A DNA stretch of 64,000 nt from Sphingobium sp. BYY-5 (GCF_022758885.1 NZ_JALEBH010000002.1:1069501-1133500), one strand, 5' to 3'. Numbered from the stretch's first letter, positions 25,152 through 34,433 are shown. Numbers and translations are program-made. Notes: generated by a model not told the origin, from the letters alone.

Positions 25152-27785
25152 TCAGAAGCTGACGCTGAGGCTCGCGAAGGCGGAGCGTCCGGTGAAGCCG
25201 AAGGGCGAGATTGGGTTGTAGGGGAGGGTTCCTGCATTGTCGGAACCGTTGGTTCCGGCCGCAACGCTCGCCGGTGTCGAGGCGAGATTTTCGGCGGGAT
25301 AGATGTTCAACAGATTGTTGATGCCCGCCGTCAGCATGATCGCGTTCGTTAGCTGATAGCTCGCCTCGATATCGGTGAGTATGCGGGCGCCGAAGGTCTG
25401 GACGATATCGACGTTGGGCGAAGTCGATGAGACCGGCACCAGCCGCACGTCATAGCCGGGCGTCAGCGCCGCGACCTGCGTCGGCGTCCGCCCGGTCAGA
25501 GCTACCGCCGAGACCTTTCCGTAACGTGTGTTGGTCAGCCGGATCGTGGCCGCCCCTGATCGATAGGCGAGGCTCAGCAGCAGCTTGTCGCGCGGCTGGC
25601 TGTCGGTCAGCCGGACCTGCTGCGTCAGGTCGAACAGCGGGGTCGTGATCCCGATCGCCGCGAGAGGCGGGGGCGTTCCCGCGATGCGCTTGAGCCGCGT
25701 CCGGTTGATATTTGCCGCGAAGCTGGCGGTCAGTCGGCCGCTCGCGAACGGGAAATGCGTATTGGCGGTAACATCGATGCCCTGCGTCACCGTATCGACC
25801 GCGTTGGTCAGATAGCTGACCGCGGAGATTCCGGGAAATCCGTTCTGTGCCAGCAGGGCGGTGATGCGCGTGTCCTGGAATTGCGAGGAGATGGCGATGC
25901 GGTCTTCGATCGCGATGCGATAATAGTCGATCGAAGCGGTGAAGCCCGGCAATGTGACGATGCCGCCGAGCGAGAGGTTCTTCGACGTCTCAGGCTTGAG
26001 GTCGCTTGCGCCGACCAGCCGCGCTGCCGGCTCGTCCACCCGGAAGATGCGGAGCAGCACCTGCTGCCCGTTAATGAAGGTACTGGTCGTCGCGTTGAAA
26101 TAGCTGTGAGCGAGCACCGGCGCCCGGAACCCCGTGCCGTAGTTGGCGCGCGCCGCGAGCCACGGGGTGACGGCGAGGCGGCCGGCGACCTTGTAGCTGG
26201 TCGCCTCGCCAAAATCGGAATAACGCTCGTGGCGGAGCGCGCCGACCAGTGTCAGGCGTCCGAACAGCTCCTTCTCTACCTCAGCATAGACGGCGACGCT
26301 GTGGCGGGTAGCGCGCACCGCATCGGCATCGGTGGTTCCGGGCGTGGGCTGCGCGCCAATCGGTGCAGGCCGGCCGTTATTGGGGCCACCGGCGATGATC
26401 GCGCCGCCATTGCGGTAGCTGTCTGGCTCGCCCGCGATCAGATGATAGCGATCCTCGCGATACTCACCGCCGGCCGCGATCTTCAGCGGCGCGCCGTCGC
26501 CAAGCTCGATCGTCCGGATCAGGTCGAGATTGGTCGTCCATTGCCGGTTGTCGGTGCCGCCCCGGTAGAATTCGGTCGGACTCGACGCGCCGAGCGATGG
26601 ATTGACCGAATGGCTATGGGTGGCGCCGATCTTCACGCCGCCATAGGTCGTCGACAAATCCCAGCCGAGCATCGCCGGATCGCCGCCGCGCATCCCCGCT
26701 GAGACGGTAAAGTCGTCGAAGCGCACCCGGGTGGCGGGACGATAGCCGTCAGGAAAGATCGACCGGACCGTCTCGTCCTGCCCGGCGCGACGGAAGAAGC
26801 CTTCCGACACACCGTCCAGCCGGCTGTACCCACCTAAGCCGTAGAACTCGATCGTGTCGGCGAGCGGGAGCCGGACGTTCACCAGGCCCGACTTGATCGT
26901 GTAAGCTGATTGGCCGAGCGCGAAGACGTCGCGATCGATTGTCGCCTCGCGCGGGTCGAACGTCCCGTTGGCGGGCGTAAGTCCGGTTCCGGAGCCATAG
27001 TTTGCCGACGGCGCACGCGTTCCGCCCGCGCCGAAATATTGTTGCCGCGTATCCGGTCGGGCGCGGTTGCTGGCGTTCTGGTCAAGATAGTGGACCGTCG
27101 CCCGGATGACGCCGCCATCGCCGACCGGCACCCCGTAGGACGCGCTGATATCCACCAGTTCGCCGTCGCCGGCAGTGTTGGTGCCGACCACAGCTTTGGC
27201 CGCCCCGCCGATGCTGTCGTCGAGCACGACGTTGATGACGCCCGCGATCGCGTCGGATCCGTACTGCGCTGCGGCGCCGTCACGTAGTACCTCGATCCGC
27301 CCCACCGCGCCGGCAGGAATGGGATTGAGGTCGTAAGTGATGTCGCCGCGGCCGAGGCTGTTGGCTTGGTTGAGCTCGCCGACGGTGTGGCGGCGCTTTC
27401 CGTTGACCAGGATGAGCGTCTGTCCGGCCGACAGCCCTCTTAGAGAGATCGGGGTCGCGAAGTCGGCGAAGCTCGACCCCGTGGGCCGCGGCGTGTTGAA
27501 ACCGGGGACTGCGGCCTTGAGTCCCGACGTGAGGTCCGAGCGGCCGCCCTGCACCACCTGGTCGACCGGTAGCGAATCGATGGGCGTTGGCGAGTCCTCG
27601 ACCGTCCGACCGGTGAAACGTGTGCCGGTTACGACAATGTCCCTCGCGTCTTCCCTGTTATCGCCCTCCTGCGGCACGACTGGTTGAACCCCCATGGTCT
27701 GGGCCAGTGCCGGTTGATACAGGGACGCTCCGGCTAGAGTGATGGCAACCGTTACGGAATCCCGATTGATTAGGCGATCGAACAA
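25152..27785 (-). CDS. TonB-dependent outer-membrane receptor of the ABC unit
   Basis: This receptor of about 877 residues has a signal peptide (SVTVAITLAGASLYQPALAQ), a TonB-box-like DIVVTGTR, a plug domain (PISLRGLSAGQTLILVNGKR, then GAAAQYGSDAIAGVINVVL) and a 22-strand-type barrel ending in aromatic SVSF. The TTG at 27785 is chosen because CAGGGGAAG sits just upstream and the signal peptide follows; ATG 27833 is an alternative. The frame runs on further into a broken antitoxin gene. It heads the ATPase-permease operon, separated by only 8 bp. Confidence 0.9.
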   Translation of the reverse strand: MFDRLINRDSVTVAITLAGASLYQPALAQTMGVQPVVPQEGDNREDARDIVVTGTRFTGRTVEDSPTPIDSLPVDQVVQGGRSDLTSGLKAAVPGFNTPRPTGSSFADFATPISLRGLSAGQTLILVNGKRRHTVGELNQANSLGRGDITYDLNPIPAGAVGRIEVLRDGAAAQYGSDAIAGVINVVLDDSIGGAAKAVVGTNTAGDGELVDISASYGVPVGDGGVIRATVHYLDQNASNRARPDTRQQYFGAGGTRAPSANYGSGTGLTPANGTFDPREATIDRDVFALGQSAYTIKSGLVNVRLPLADTIEFYGLGGYSRLDGVSEGFFRRAGQDETVRSIFPDGYRPATRVRFDDFTVSAGMRGGDPAMLGWDLSTTYGGVKIGATHSHSVNPSLGASSPTEFYRGGTDNRQWTTNLDLIRTIELGDGAPLKIAAGGEYREDRYHLIAGEPDSYRNGGAIIAGGPNNGRPAPIGAQPTPGTTDADAVRATRHSVAVYAEVEKELFGRLTLVGALRHERYSDFGEATSYKVAGRLAVTPWLAARANYGTGFRAPVLAHSYFNATTSTFINGQQVLLRIFRVDEPAARLVGASDLKPETSKNLSLGGIVTLPGFTASIDYYRIAIEDRIAISSQFQDTRITALLAQNGFPGISAVSYLTNAVDTVTQGIDVTANTHFPFASGRLTASFAANINRTRLKRIAGTPPPLAAIGITTPLFDLTQQVRLTDSQPRDKLLLSLAYRSGAATIRLTNTRYGKVSAVALTGRTPTQVAALTPGYDVRLVPVSSTSPNVDIVQTFGARILTDIEASYQLTNAIMLTAGINNLLNIYPAENLASTPASVAAGTNGSDNAGTLPYNPISPFGFTGRSAFASLSVSF

Positions 27786-27791
27786 TTGGCT

Positions 27792-27810
27792 TCCCCTGAG
27801 CAACAGGGGA
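27792..27810 (-). promoter_or_regulatory. Hairpin covering the receptor ribosome-binding site
   Basis: In the transcript UCCCCUG (7 bp) pairs perfectly with CAGGGGA around a UUGCU loop; the 3' arm contains the likely Shine-Dalgarno of the TTG start six bases later. This could throttle translation until opened by a protein, small RNA or upstream translation. Inferred from sequence pairing only. Confidence 0.45.
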
Positions 27811-27920
27811 GACTTTATGACATGAGATATCATAACGCAACCGAGTAGCTTTCCCTGGTCCGAGCGCCGCCGAGCAGGCCAAGCGATAGCGCCAAACTCA
27901 GTGTAGACCTCAACAGCATC

Positions 27921-28151
27921 CACGAGATTGCGCGAGACGTTGAGATAAGCGGCAAACATCGGCTGCGAGACATGCTCACGCTCGCGGATCGCACGGATTT
28001 CATCGCCCGCCGGCGCAGGGGCGGGAGCAAGGCACGCCTCATCAAAGCTGCGCAGCGTCGCGCGCGACACCACGCCCGCCTCATGCGCGTCACTCATCAT
28101 TTCGTGGATCGCGCTCGCAATCTCGCTGGGATAGCCCTCGACGACGATCAT
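27921..28151 (-). pseudogene. HigA-type HTH antitoxin, truncated
   Basis: The first 77 residues match the XRE-type antitoxin family (SEIASAIHEMMSDAHEAGVV; DEIRAIREREHVSQPMFAAY, then LNVSRNLV). The family then continues with an SxWERGEKRP-like motif and a helix, but here the sequence switches to DAVEVYTEFG and runs in frame into the TonB receptor. The second half of the HTH domain is missing. No toxin gene is present alongside. It may still supply the promoter for the receptor operon. Confidence 0.7.
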
Positions 28152-28297
28152 GCGTCCGCCGCAACAAGGACATGGTGACGGGCTCTATGGTGGTTCGTCC
28201 GGCGTATCAGGTCACGCATCATTGGCAGCCGCCCTGCGCGATTGCGCGCGTCCGATCCCACTTGCGTTCCCGGCAAGGCCAAGGCACCCCAGCTCGG

Positions 28298-28858
28298 ATG
28301 CACACAGAGACAGATCTGGAAACGACCCTGCTGGGCCCCGTCCTTTCCAACCGGACGTGCGACGATTGCACGATCTGTTGCACCATCCTGACCGTGGATA
28401 CGCCTGATTTCAAAAAGCCGGCCGGCACCCCTTGTACACACCTTGGCAGCCATGGATGCAGCATCCATGCCGTGCGTCCGCATATTTGCCGGACCTGGTT
28501 TTGCGCCTGGCGCAGGATCGCGGACATGCCCGAAGAGGCCCGTCCAGACCGGTCCGGCATTTTGGTGTCGCTCGATTTTGTCCGTGGGCCGCGCAATTGC
28601 TTTGAAGGCGTATCGATCATGGTCCGCTTGCTCCCCGGCAGCGCGGCGATCGGAAATGGCATGGCCGGCGCCATTCTCGACAGCCTCTGCGATGACCTGG
28701 TGCCTGTTTGGTTCACTGATGGATCGAAGAAGATGCTGATGCACCCCGAGAGCAGCGTCGTCAGCCTCGTCCTGTCGGGAGAGACCGCGCCTGCACATTT
28801 GAGAGCCGAAGTGACCGCCTGGCGAGAGCGCTATGCTGCGTTCGCGACCAAGGGCTAG
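28298..28858 (+). CDS. Cysteine-cluster protein (YkgJ/CxxCxxCC-like)
   Basis: This 186-residue protein has eight cysteines in the first 70 residues (C21, C24, C27, C28, C46, C54, C64, C69) in the CxxCxxCC ... C ... C ... C...C pattern of the zinc- or iron-chelating YkgJ family. ATG 28298 places the cluster near the N-terminus; the frame is open further upstream. The family function is unsettled. It is convergent with an SDR gene 21 bp away. Confidence 0.75.
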   Translation: MHTETDLETTLLGPVLSNRTCDDCTICCTILTVDTPDFKKPAGTPCTHLGSHGCSIHAVRPHICRTWFCAWRRIADMPEEARPDRSGILVSLDFVRGPRNCFEGVSIMVRLLPGSAAIGNGMAGAILDSLCDDLVPVWFTDGSKKMLMHPESSVVSLVLSGETAPAHLRAEVTAWRERYAAFATKG

Positions 28859-28879
28859 ACCAGGACCCCCGGTCGAGCG

Positions 28880-29656
28880 TCACCCGTTGGTGCCGATCGT
28901 CACGCTCGTGAGCGCCTGAAGGGCCGCAAGCAATCGATCCCCATAGTCGGCGCTCGCCGCAGGCGCCGCAGGCTTTTCACGCCGCATTGCGTGCCAATAG
29001 CCGCCACTGGTCCGCGCGCCCTCATCATCGCTCGCGGCCAGCCAGCCTTGTGTCGCCTGGCCAGTTGCAATGTCGACCGGTGCCGAAGCCCCGCCCATGC
29101 GCGTATGAACCCAACCCGGATCGACGGCATTGCTCAGAACGTCAGGCCAGTGCCGCGCAACTGTCAAGGCAAGCGCGACGATCTGAAGCTTGGTATCGGC
29201 ATAGGCCTGGTCCGACTGCCAGCGGCGCCTGGTCCAGTCGAGGTCGTCGAGCCTAGCATTGCCGCCACGATGAAGTCCGCTGCTCATATAGACAAGACGC
29301 TTGGGCTGATCGATGCAGGCGGTCAGGACATAGGGCGCCAGCAGATTGACCGCTGTCATGACGCTATGATCTTCCGCCGTTCGACCGCTGCCGGTTGCGC
29401 CATAAAGTCCGGCATTGTGGATGACCGCGTCCATGGGGCCGATCGCATTCACCGCATTGGCCAGGCCCCGTGTTTCGGACAGTAGGCTGAGATCGCCGGT
29501 CACGATCGTCAACGCTTGGGGTACCTCTGTTTTCAGAGCATCGGCGCGTTCGGCATTGCGCGCATGCAGAACGACAGCATGTCCAGCGGCAAGCAGCGAC
29601 TGTGCTGCGGCTAAGCCAAGTCCGGTAGAGCTGCCGGTGATGAAGATCCTTGCCAC
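28880..29656 (-). CDS. Short-chain dehydrogenase/reductase
   Basis: This 258-residue SDR has the cofactor motif GSSTGLGLA at residues 8-16, an HNAG motif (VIHNAGLYG) and a YADTK active-site equivalent of YxxxK. It is one codon-spaced unit behind the HxlR gene (51-bp gap) and so is probably part of the same regulon. The LHRGGNARLDDLDW insertion resembles the WW-domain oxidoreductase/retinol dehydrogenase type. Substrate unknown. Confidence 0.9.
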   Translation of the reverse strand: MARIFITGSSTGLGLAAAQSLLAAGHAVVLHARNAERADALKTEVPQALTIVTGDLSLLSETRGLANAVNAIGPMDAVIHNAGLYGATGSGRTAEDHSVMTAVNLLAPYVLTACIDQPKRLVYMSSGLHRGGNARLDDLDWTRRRWQSDQAYADTKLQIVALALTVARHWPDVLSNAVDPGWVHTRMGGASAPVDIATGQATQGWLAASDDEGARTSGGYWHAMRREKPAAPAASADYGDRLLAALQALTSVTIGTNG

Positions 29657-29707
29657 ATCAACTCCGTTTCAGGTCTTTTTACGGGAGCCCGTAAGGGGAG
29701 AAACGCG

Positions 29708-30133
29708 TCAAGCCAATTTGCGCTGCCAGCTGTCGCGCTCGGCAAATATCTTCTGCACTTCCGCCATATTTTCTGTCCCCCAGCTGCACAGGGGTTCAAG
29801 CGCTTGGGCGAGGCTCTCCCCCAAGGGGGTCAGCGTATAGTCGACCCGCGGCGGCACTTCCTTATAATCCGTACGCAGAAGTATCCCGTCCGCCTCCAAT
29901 TCCTTCAGTTGCTGGATCAGCACCTTGTCGCTCACGTCGCGGATCGCGCGTTTGAGGGCGCCGTAGCGGTTTGGCCCCTGGAGCAGAAAGTAGAGGATCA
30001 AAGGCTTCCATTTGCCGGCAATGACCTTGAGCGTCGCGTCGAGACCGCAGGTGAAATTGGGTGCAACGGTGCCGGCTGAGCAGGTCCCTGCGGGCAGTGA
30101 GGAGTCAGGTGCAGGTTCAGGGGTGTTGGACAT
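29708..30133 (-). CDS. HxlR-family transcriptional regulator
   Basis: This 141-residue winged-helix protein has the HxlR core with conserved Cys (FTCGLDATLKVIAGKWKPLI, then LYFLLQGPNRYGALKRAI) and the DKVLIQQLKELEADGI helix followed by a wing. HxlR regulators often sense aldehydes or quinones through the N-terminal cysteine. The short N-terminal extension has another Cys (AGTCSAGT). It is divergent from the SDR gene at 30217, with a partial palindrome between them, and co-directional with the SDR at 28880. Confidence 0.92.
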   Translation of the reverse strand: MSNTPEPAPDSSLPAGTCSAGTVAPNFTCGLDATLKVIAGKWKPLILYFLLQGPNRYGALKRAIRDVSDKVLIQQLKELEADGILLRTDYKEVPPRVDYTLTPLGESLAQALEPLCSWGTENMAEVQKIFAERDSWQRKLA

Positions 30134-30155
30134 TTTTGATACTTACCTAAAGGTG

Positions 30156-30175
30156 CATACTTGTCGGTAGGTATG
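30156..30175. promoter_or_regulatory. Candidate HxlR operator
   Basis: CATACTTGTCGGTAGGTATG is palindromic at 14 of 20 positions. A further GATACTTACC half-site lies 9 bp to the left (30138-30147). It sits between the divergent hxlR-like and SDR genes, where an autoregulated operator is expected. Confidence 0.5.
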
Positions 30176-30216
30176 CGCGCGGCCAGCTACGTGCAACCTT
30201 AGATTTGGAGGCACTT

Positions 30217-30951
30217 ATGAACAGACTGGAAGGCAAGACCGCCATCATCACCGGCGGAGGCACAGGCATAGGCCTGGCATCGGCCAAGCGCTTCATCGCG
30301 GAAGGTGCGTTCGTCTACATCTTCGGACGTCGACAGGAAAAGCTCGACGGCGCCCTGCTTGAACTCGGCAGCAACGCCCGCGCCGTGGCGGGTTCGGTTT
30401 CCGATCCGGCTGATCTCGATCGCCTTTTCGAGACCGTGAAGGCCGAACGTGGATCGATCGACATCCTCTTCGCCAATGCCGGCACCGGCGCGCTGGTGCC
30501 CCTCTCGGCCATCACGCCTGACCATTATGACGAAACTTTCAACGTCAACGTGAAGGGCACTATCCTCACTGTGCAGAAAGGGCTGAAGCTCATGGGCGCA
30601 GGCGGATCAATTATCCTGACCGGTTCGACCACGGGCGTGATGGGAACGCCCGCCTTCAGTATCTACAGCGCGTCCAAGGCGGCCGTGCGTAACCTTGCGC
30701 GCAGCTGGGCGCAGGATCTGCGCGGGACGGGAATCCGTGTCAATGTGCTTTCGCCCGGGCCAACGCTGACCGAACTGGCGGCCGAGGTTGTCGGCAAGGA
30801 CGCAATGATCGAGATGGGGGCGACCACGCCGATCGGTCATGTCGGTGACCCTTCCGAAGTAGCGGCTGCGGCAGCGTTCCTTGCCTCATCCGACAGCAGC
30901 TTCATGACCGGGAGCGAGCTGTTCACCGACGGCGGACTGGCTCAGATCTAA
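30217..30951 (+). CDS. Short-chain dehydrogenase/reductase (FabG-like fold)
   Basis: This 244-residue SDR has TGGGTGIG at about 11-18, FANAG near 84-88, the catalytic Ser in LTGSTTG and YSASK (YxxxK). It binds NAD(P) and should oxidise or reduce a small hydroxy or keto compound. ATG 30217 follows GGAGGC. It is controlled presumably by the divergent HxlR protein and is followed by a strong hairpin. Confidence 0.93.
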   Translation: MNRLEGKTAIITGGGTGIGLASAKRFIAEGAFVYIFGRRQEKLDGALLELGSNARAVAGSVSDPADLDRLFETVKAERGSIDILFANAGTGALVPLSAITPDHYDETFNVNVKGTILTVQKGLKLMGAGGSIILTGSTTGVMGTPAFSIYSASKAAVRNLARSWAQDLRGTGIRVNVLSPGPTLTELAAEVVGKDAMIEMGATTPIGHVGDPSEVAAAAAFLASSDSSFMTGSELFTDGGLAQI

Positions 30952-30971
30952 GCCATCGACGTATTCCTTTC

Positions 30972-31001
30972 GCGCGGGCTCGCCTTATGGCGAGCCCGCG
31001 C
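30972..31001. terminator. Strong hairpin after SDR gene
   Basis: GCGCGGGCTCGCC (30972-30984), TTAT, GGCGAGCCCGCGC (30989-31001): a perfect 13-bp stem 20 bp after the stop. It lacks a T-tract, so it may stop transcription weakly or protect the message 3' end. Confidence 0.6.
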
Positions 31002-31201
31002 CCGGCAGCGGGAAAAGGCGAAATCGCGGAAAACTTCACCGCAATCGCTTTTTTATCGATGACACCTGCTTTGCAAATTGGGCGCGCAGGACGAATAGTT
31101 GCGCCACAACCAAGTAAGATAGCGGACAGGCTGGAACTGGGTTCGAGAAATCTTCCGCTAAATGACGGGAATGGGTCGATGGCGAAGGTCGCATTTATAT
31201 C

Positions 31202-32431
31202 TTACCGCACCAGCGCCACGCCGATGCGCAGGCGGGTGGTGCGGCGGTTGTAGTCCAGCAGATTCTCGCCATAGCCGACGAAGCTCTGTCCAAAGAGATA
31301 GAAGTCCGGGCCGCCGCCCAGAATGCGACGCAGCGGGTAGGATAGGTCGGCTGCGATCGATCCTTTGCCGCTGCCGAAGTTCATACGACTGGAGGTGGAG
31401 AGGCGCAGACCGTCGTCCTGGCCAATCTCGACGAAGAGGTCGCTATTGCCGCGATAGCGGCGGATGTCGGGATTGTCCGACAGGTCGCCGGCATAGAGCC
31501 ATGCGCGCGGCGCCACGATCAGGCGGGTTTCGTTGCCCAGCGAGAATGCCGCCATCGTCGCGACATAGACAGTGTTGAGGCTGCGTGAAAAATCACCGTC
31601 GCGTCCGTTGGATTCGTGGCGCAGGCCGACCTGCGCGCTGAGCGTCGCCTTGGCCGATAGCGCCTTTGGCGGAGTGGTGTAGAAGAGTTCCGGCTGGAAA
31701 TCGATGTTGCGGAAAGGAGAGGAATGCGCCCCCAGATCCCAGAACATGCGCTGCGTATAGGCGAAGTAGAAACCGTCGCCCAGCGCTGGGCGGTCTTCGC
31801 GTGCCTGGCTGCCGAACAGCTGATATTTGAAGCTGAGCTGGATGCGCGCCTCGCTATTGGTGCTGGGACCATAGGCCGCATAGATCGGCTGATAGGCGCT
31901 CAGATTTTCGAGGAAGGCGTTGCCGACGGTGCGGTCGCTGGGTGAGGGGGTGGCGGGCGTTGGCGTGCCGACAGGCGCAGCGGCGACCTGCGTGTCGGCA
32001 TCCGATGCGGGATGAGTGGTGCGGTTGGGGGCGGGCGCGGCGACCAGCATCACCGCTTGACCGCTCCAGCTGGGGATCGAGAGCAGTGCGCCGTCCTGAA
32101 AGGCGTCCGGCTCCAGCCGATAGCGCGCGGTGGCGAAGCTGCGCGGCGCGATGCTGAGCGCGGCGGGGGTGGCGGGATCGCGCCGCAGCATAACAGTACG
32201 CCCGGTGCCAAGCGCGCCTGGCCGGACGAGCTGGGCTTCCACCATGTCGGCCACATCTGCCTGCATCGTCGCCGTACCGGTGTTGAGCAGGCGAATATCG
32301 ACCAGTGTCCCGCCGATGGCCTGTGGTTCCACATGGCCGATCAGCGTTTCGATGCCGTTCTCGGCCAGGGCCGCACCGGGCAAGACCGCGGCTAAAATGG
32401 CGGACAGCAGGAGCGTGAGGTCGATCTTCAT
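31202..32431 (-). CDS. pldA: Outer-membrane phospholipase A (OMPLA)
   Basis: This 409-residue protein has a signal peptide (LLLSAILAAVLPGAALA), a 170-residue N-terminal region with proline-rich stretch (PTPATPSPSD), then a 12-strand-type barrel. H272, S274 and N286 (QVGLRHESNG ... RSLN) have the same spacing as His142, Ser144 and Asn156 of Escherichia coli OMPLA, so phospholipase A1/A2 activity is well supported. The family is usually nearer 290-300 residues; the extra N-terminal domain is shared by several alphaproteobacterial members. ATG 32431 is chosen because it begins the signal peptide. Confidence 0.9.
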   Translation of the reverse strand: MKIDLTLLLSAILAAVLPGAALAENGIETLIGHVEPQAIGGTLVDIRLLNTGTATMQADVADMVEAQLVRPGALGTGRTVMLRRDPATPAALSIAPRSFATARYRLEPDAFQDGALLSIPSWSGQAVMLVAAPAPNRTTHPASDADTQVAAAPVGTPTPATPSPSDRTVGNAFLENLSAYQPIYAAYGPSTNSEARIQLSFKYQLFGSQAREDRPALGDGFYFAYTQRMFWDLGAHSSPFRNIDFQPELFYTTPPKALSAKATLSAQVGLRHESNGRDGDFSRSLNTVYVATMAAFSLGNETRLIVAPRAWLYAGDLSDNPDIRRYRGNSDLFVEIGQDDGLRLSTSSRMNFGSGKGSIAADLSYPLRRILGGGPDFYLFGQSFVGYGENLLDYNRRTTRLRIGVALVR

Positions 32432-32736
32432 TAGGCTGTCTTCTGTCGAAGCGGGCGTTGTGCCTCCCTTACCCGATTTCCCGGACCAGACGAAATATTT
32501 GTGCTGCTGTGATAACGGGACTGTCAGCCATCCTAGCATTCCCGTGGCCGAAGTGATCGACTGCGGCGTGGCGGCTGCCTCTTCGATGGGATGGGCAGCT
32601 TTGCCAAGTCGCTGGCTAGTGGTCACTCGTGAAGCGTCCTCGCAGACGAAGATGGCGGGGAACGGATTGAGACGGCAGACAGCTCTACTTTGGAACCAGA
32701 TGTTTGACCGCATAGAGGATTGTTTTGAGCCGGTTG
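32432..32736. other. Intergenic region upstream of pldA
   Basis: About 300 bp between the phospholipase start and the GMC oxidoreductase stop. No gene or clear operator is visible on either strand. Confidence 0.5.
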
Positions 32737-34356
32737 CTACTGAAGCCCGTGCTTGCCGCGCAGCATTTGAGCGGCCCGCTCGCCGATGATAGCGCAGGGC
32801 GCCTGCGTGTTCCCGGTTGTCACTCTCGGCAGGATTGAGCCGTCGGCAACACGCAAGCCTTCTACACCGTGGACGGCAAGCGTGGCATCGACGACTGACA
32901 TGTCGTCCAGGCCCATTTTCGCCGTTCCACACTGGTGCCAGTAGGTAACCGCGGCATCTCGAAGGAAGGCGTCATCGATGTCGGTTCCCGCGCCGGGAAT
33001 GGCCTCGCGGCTGACATGAGGCTTGAACGCATCGCTGTTGCCAAGGTCGCGGCAGAGCTTTACGCATGCACGAGCGGCTTCCATGTCCCGGGGATCAGAC
33101 ATCATGTTCGCATCGACAATCGGCGGTACGGAAGGGTCTGCTGACGCCAATCGTACCTGTCCGCGACTGTGCGGTTGTGCGAGGCCGGCGAACATCGTCC
33201 AGCCGTGGGCCGGAACGCCACGAAGCGCGGTACGCTCGCTGGGGACGGGGAACTCGACCTGACAAAACAGCAAATCCGGCGTTTCCAGCTCGGGCCTGCT
33301 TTTCCAGTAGAGTGTTGCCTCGCTTCCACTGTTGCGCGGCGCCAACGGCTCGCGATATTCCCACGTACAGCCGAAAGAGACATGATCCTGAAGGTTGCGG
33401 CCCACACCTGGAAGATGCTGCACGAGTGGAATGCCGTACTGGGCAAGTTGATCGCGCTCGCCCAGGCCGGACAGCATGAGCAGCTTTGGCGTGTTGATCG
33501 CGCCGGTAGAGGCAACTATTTCGGTACTAGCCGTGATCCTCGCGATTGCGCCCGCGCGTTCGATCTCGACCCCGGCGGCCCGGCTCCCATTGAAAAGAAC
33601 CCTGCGAACAAGCGTGTCGGTCAGAATGGTCAGGTTCGAACGGTCGGCCAAAGGTTGGACATAGGCCCTGTAGAGCGAATGGCGCCGTCCATCGCGCACC
33701 AGCATGTCAGTATAGGCTGCGCCACCTGCGCCTTCCATCATTCGCCCGTTGGGATTGTCGAAACGGGGAATGCCGAGCGCCCCGGCGGCATCTAGCAGCG
33801 CGCCGGCGAGCGGGCTCGGATTGCGGGCTGGCTGCACCCAGACCGGCCCGGCGGTGCCCCGATATTGCGGATCGGGCGTGCCCTGCCAGTTCTCGATTCG
33901 ACGATAGATGTCGAGTACAGCATCATAGCCCCAGCCAGGATCGCTCGATTGCGCCGCAAAATGGTCCCAGTCGCTGCGATGGCCTCGCGCCCAGACCATG
34001 ACGTTGATACTGGACCCGCCACCCAGTCCTTTGCCCATCGACATGGAAAGTGCCCGGCCGTCGAGATGGGGATTAGGTTCGGTCTCAAACCCCCAGTCGC
34101 GCTCGCTGCCGAGATTGGTCGGCCAGAGGGCCGGGTCCAGCACAGCTTCCGCTTCGTCGCTGCCGCCCGCCTCGATCAGGAGTACATCGCAAGCGGGGTT
34201 TTCGGCGAGGCGCCGTGCAATCACCGACCCGGCAGCGCCTGCGCCGCACACGATGAAGTCATAGGCCGGCTTGAGGTTCGCACAGCGCTGAGCCTGATTT
34301 TCGCGCGCACGGCGGTCCTGGTCCCCGGGATCACCAGAGAAGTTGGTATCTGTCAT
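32737..34356 (-). CDS. GMC-family FAD oxidoreductase (choline/alcohol dehydrogenase-like)
   Basis: This 539-residue flavoprotein has the ADP-binding GAGAAG at 38-43, the GMC signature 1 (GKGLGGGSSINVMVWARGH near 110) and signature 2 (STGAINTPKLLMLSGLG). H474 (YWHQCGTAKMG) and N516 (TGNTQAP) are the catalytic pair. It oxidises an alcohol, with choline, polyethylene glycol or a glycol ether as usual substrates; which one is open. No betB or betI neighbour is present, so choline is less likely. Confidence 0.92.
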   Translation of the reverse strand: MTDTNFSGDPGDQDRRARENQAQRCANLKPAYDFIVCGAGAAGSVIARRLAENPACDVLLIEAGGSDEAEAVLDPALWPTNLGSERDWGFETEPNPHLDGRALSMSMGKGLGGGSSINVMVWARGHRSDWDHFAAQSSDPGWGYDAVLDIYRRIENWQGTPDPQYRGTAGPVWVQPARNPSPLAGALLDAAGALGIPRFDNPNGRMMEGAGGAAYTDMLVRDGRRHSLYRAYVQPLADRSNLTILTDTLVRRVLFNGSRAAGVEIERAGAIARITASTEIVASTGAINTPKLLMLSGLGERDQLAQYGIPLVQHLPGVGRNLQDHVSFGCTWEYREPLAPRNSGSEATLYWKSRPELETPDLLFCQVEFPVPSERTALRGVPAHGWTMFAGLAQPHSRGQVRLASADPSVPPIVDANMMSDPRDMEAARACVKLCRDLGNSDAFKPHVSREAIPGAGTDIDDAFLRDAAVTYWHQCGTAKMGLDDMSVVDATLAVHGVEGLRVADGSILPRVTTGNTQAPCAIIGERAAQMLRGKHGLQ

Positions 34357-34433
34357 TGTATGGATCTTTCCTTGGTCGGCTTATCGCCGTTCCCGCTGAA
34401 CCGCTCGGAGCGGGCTGGGATATGGGCTCTGGT

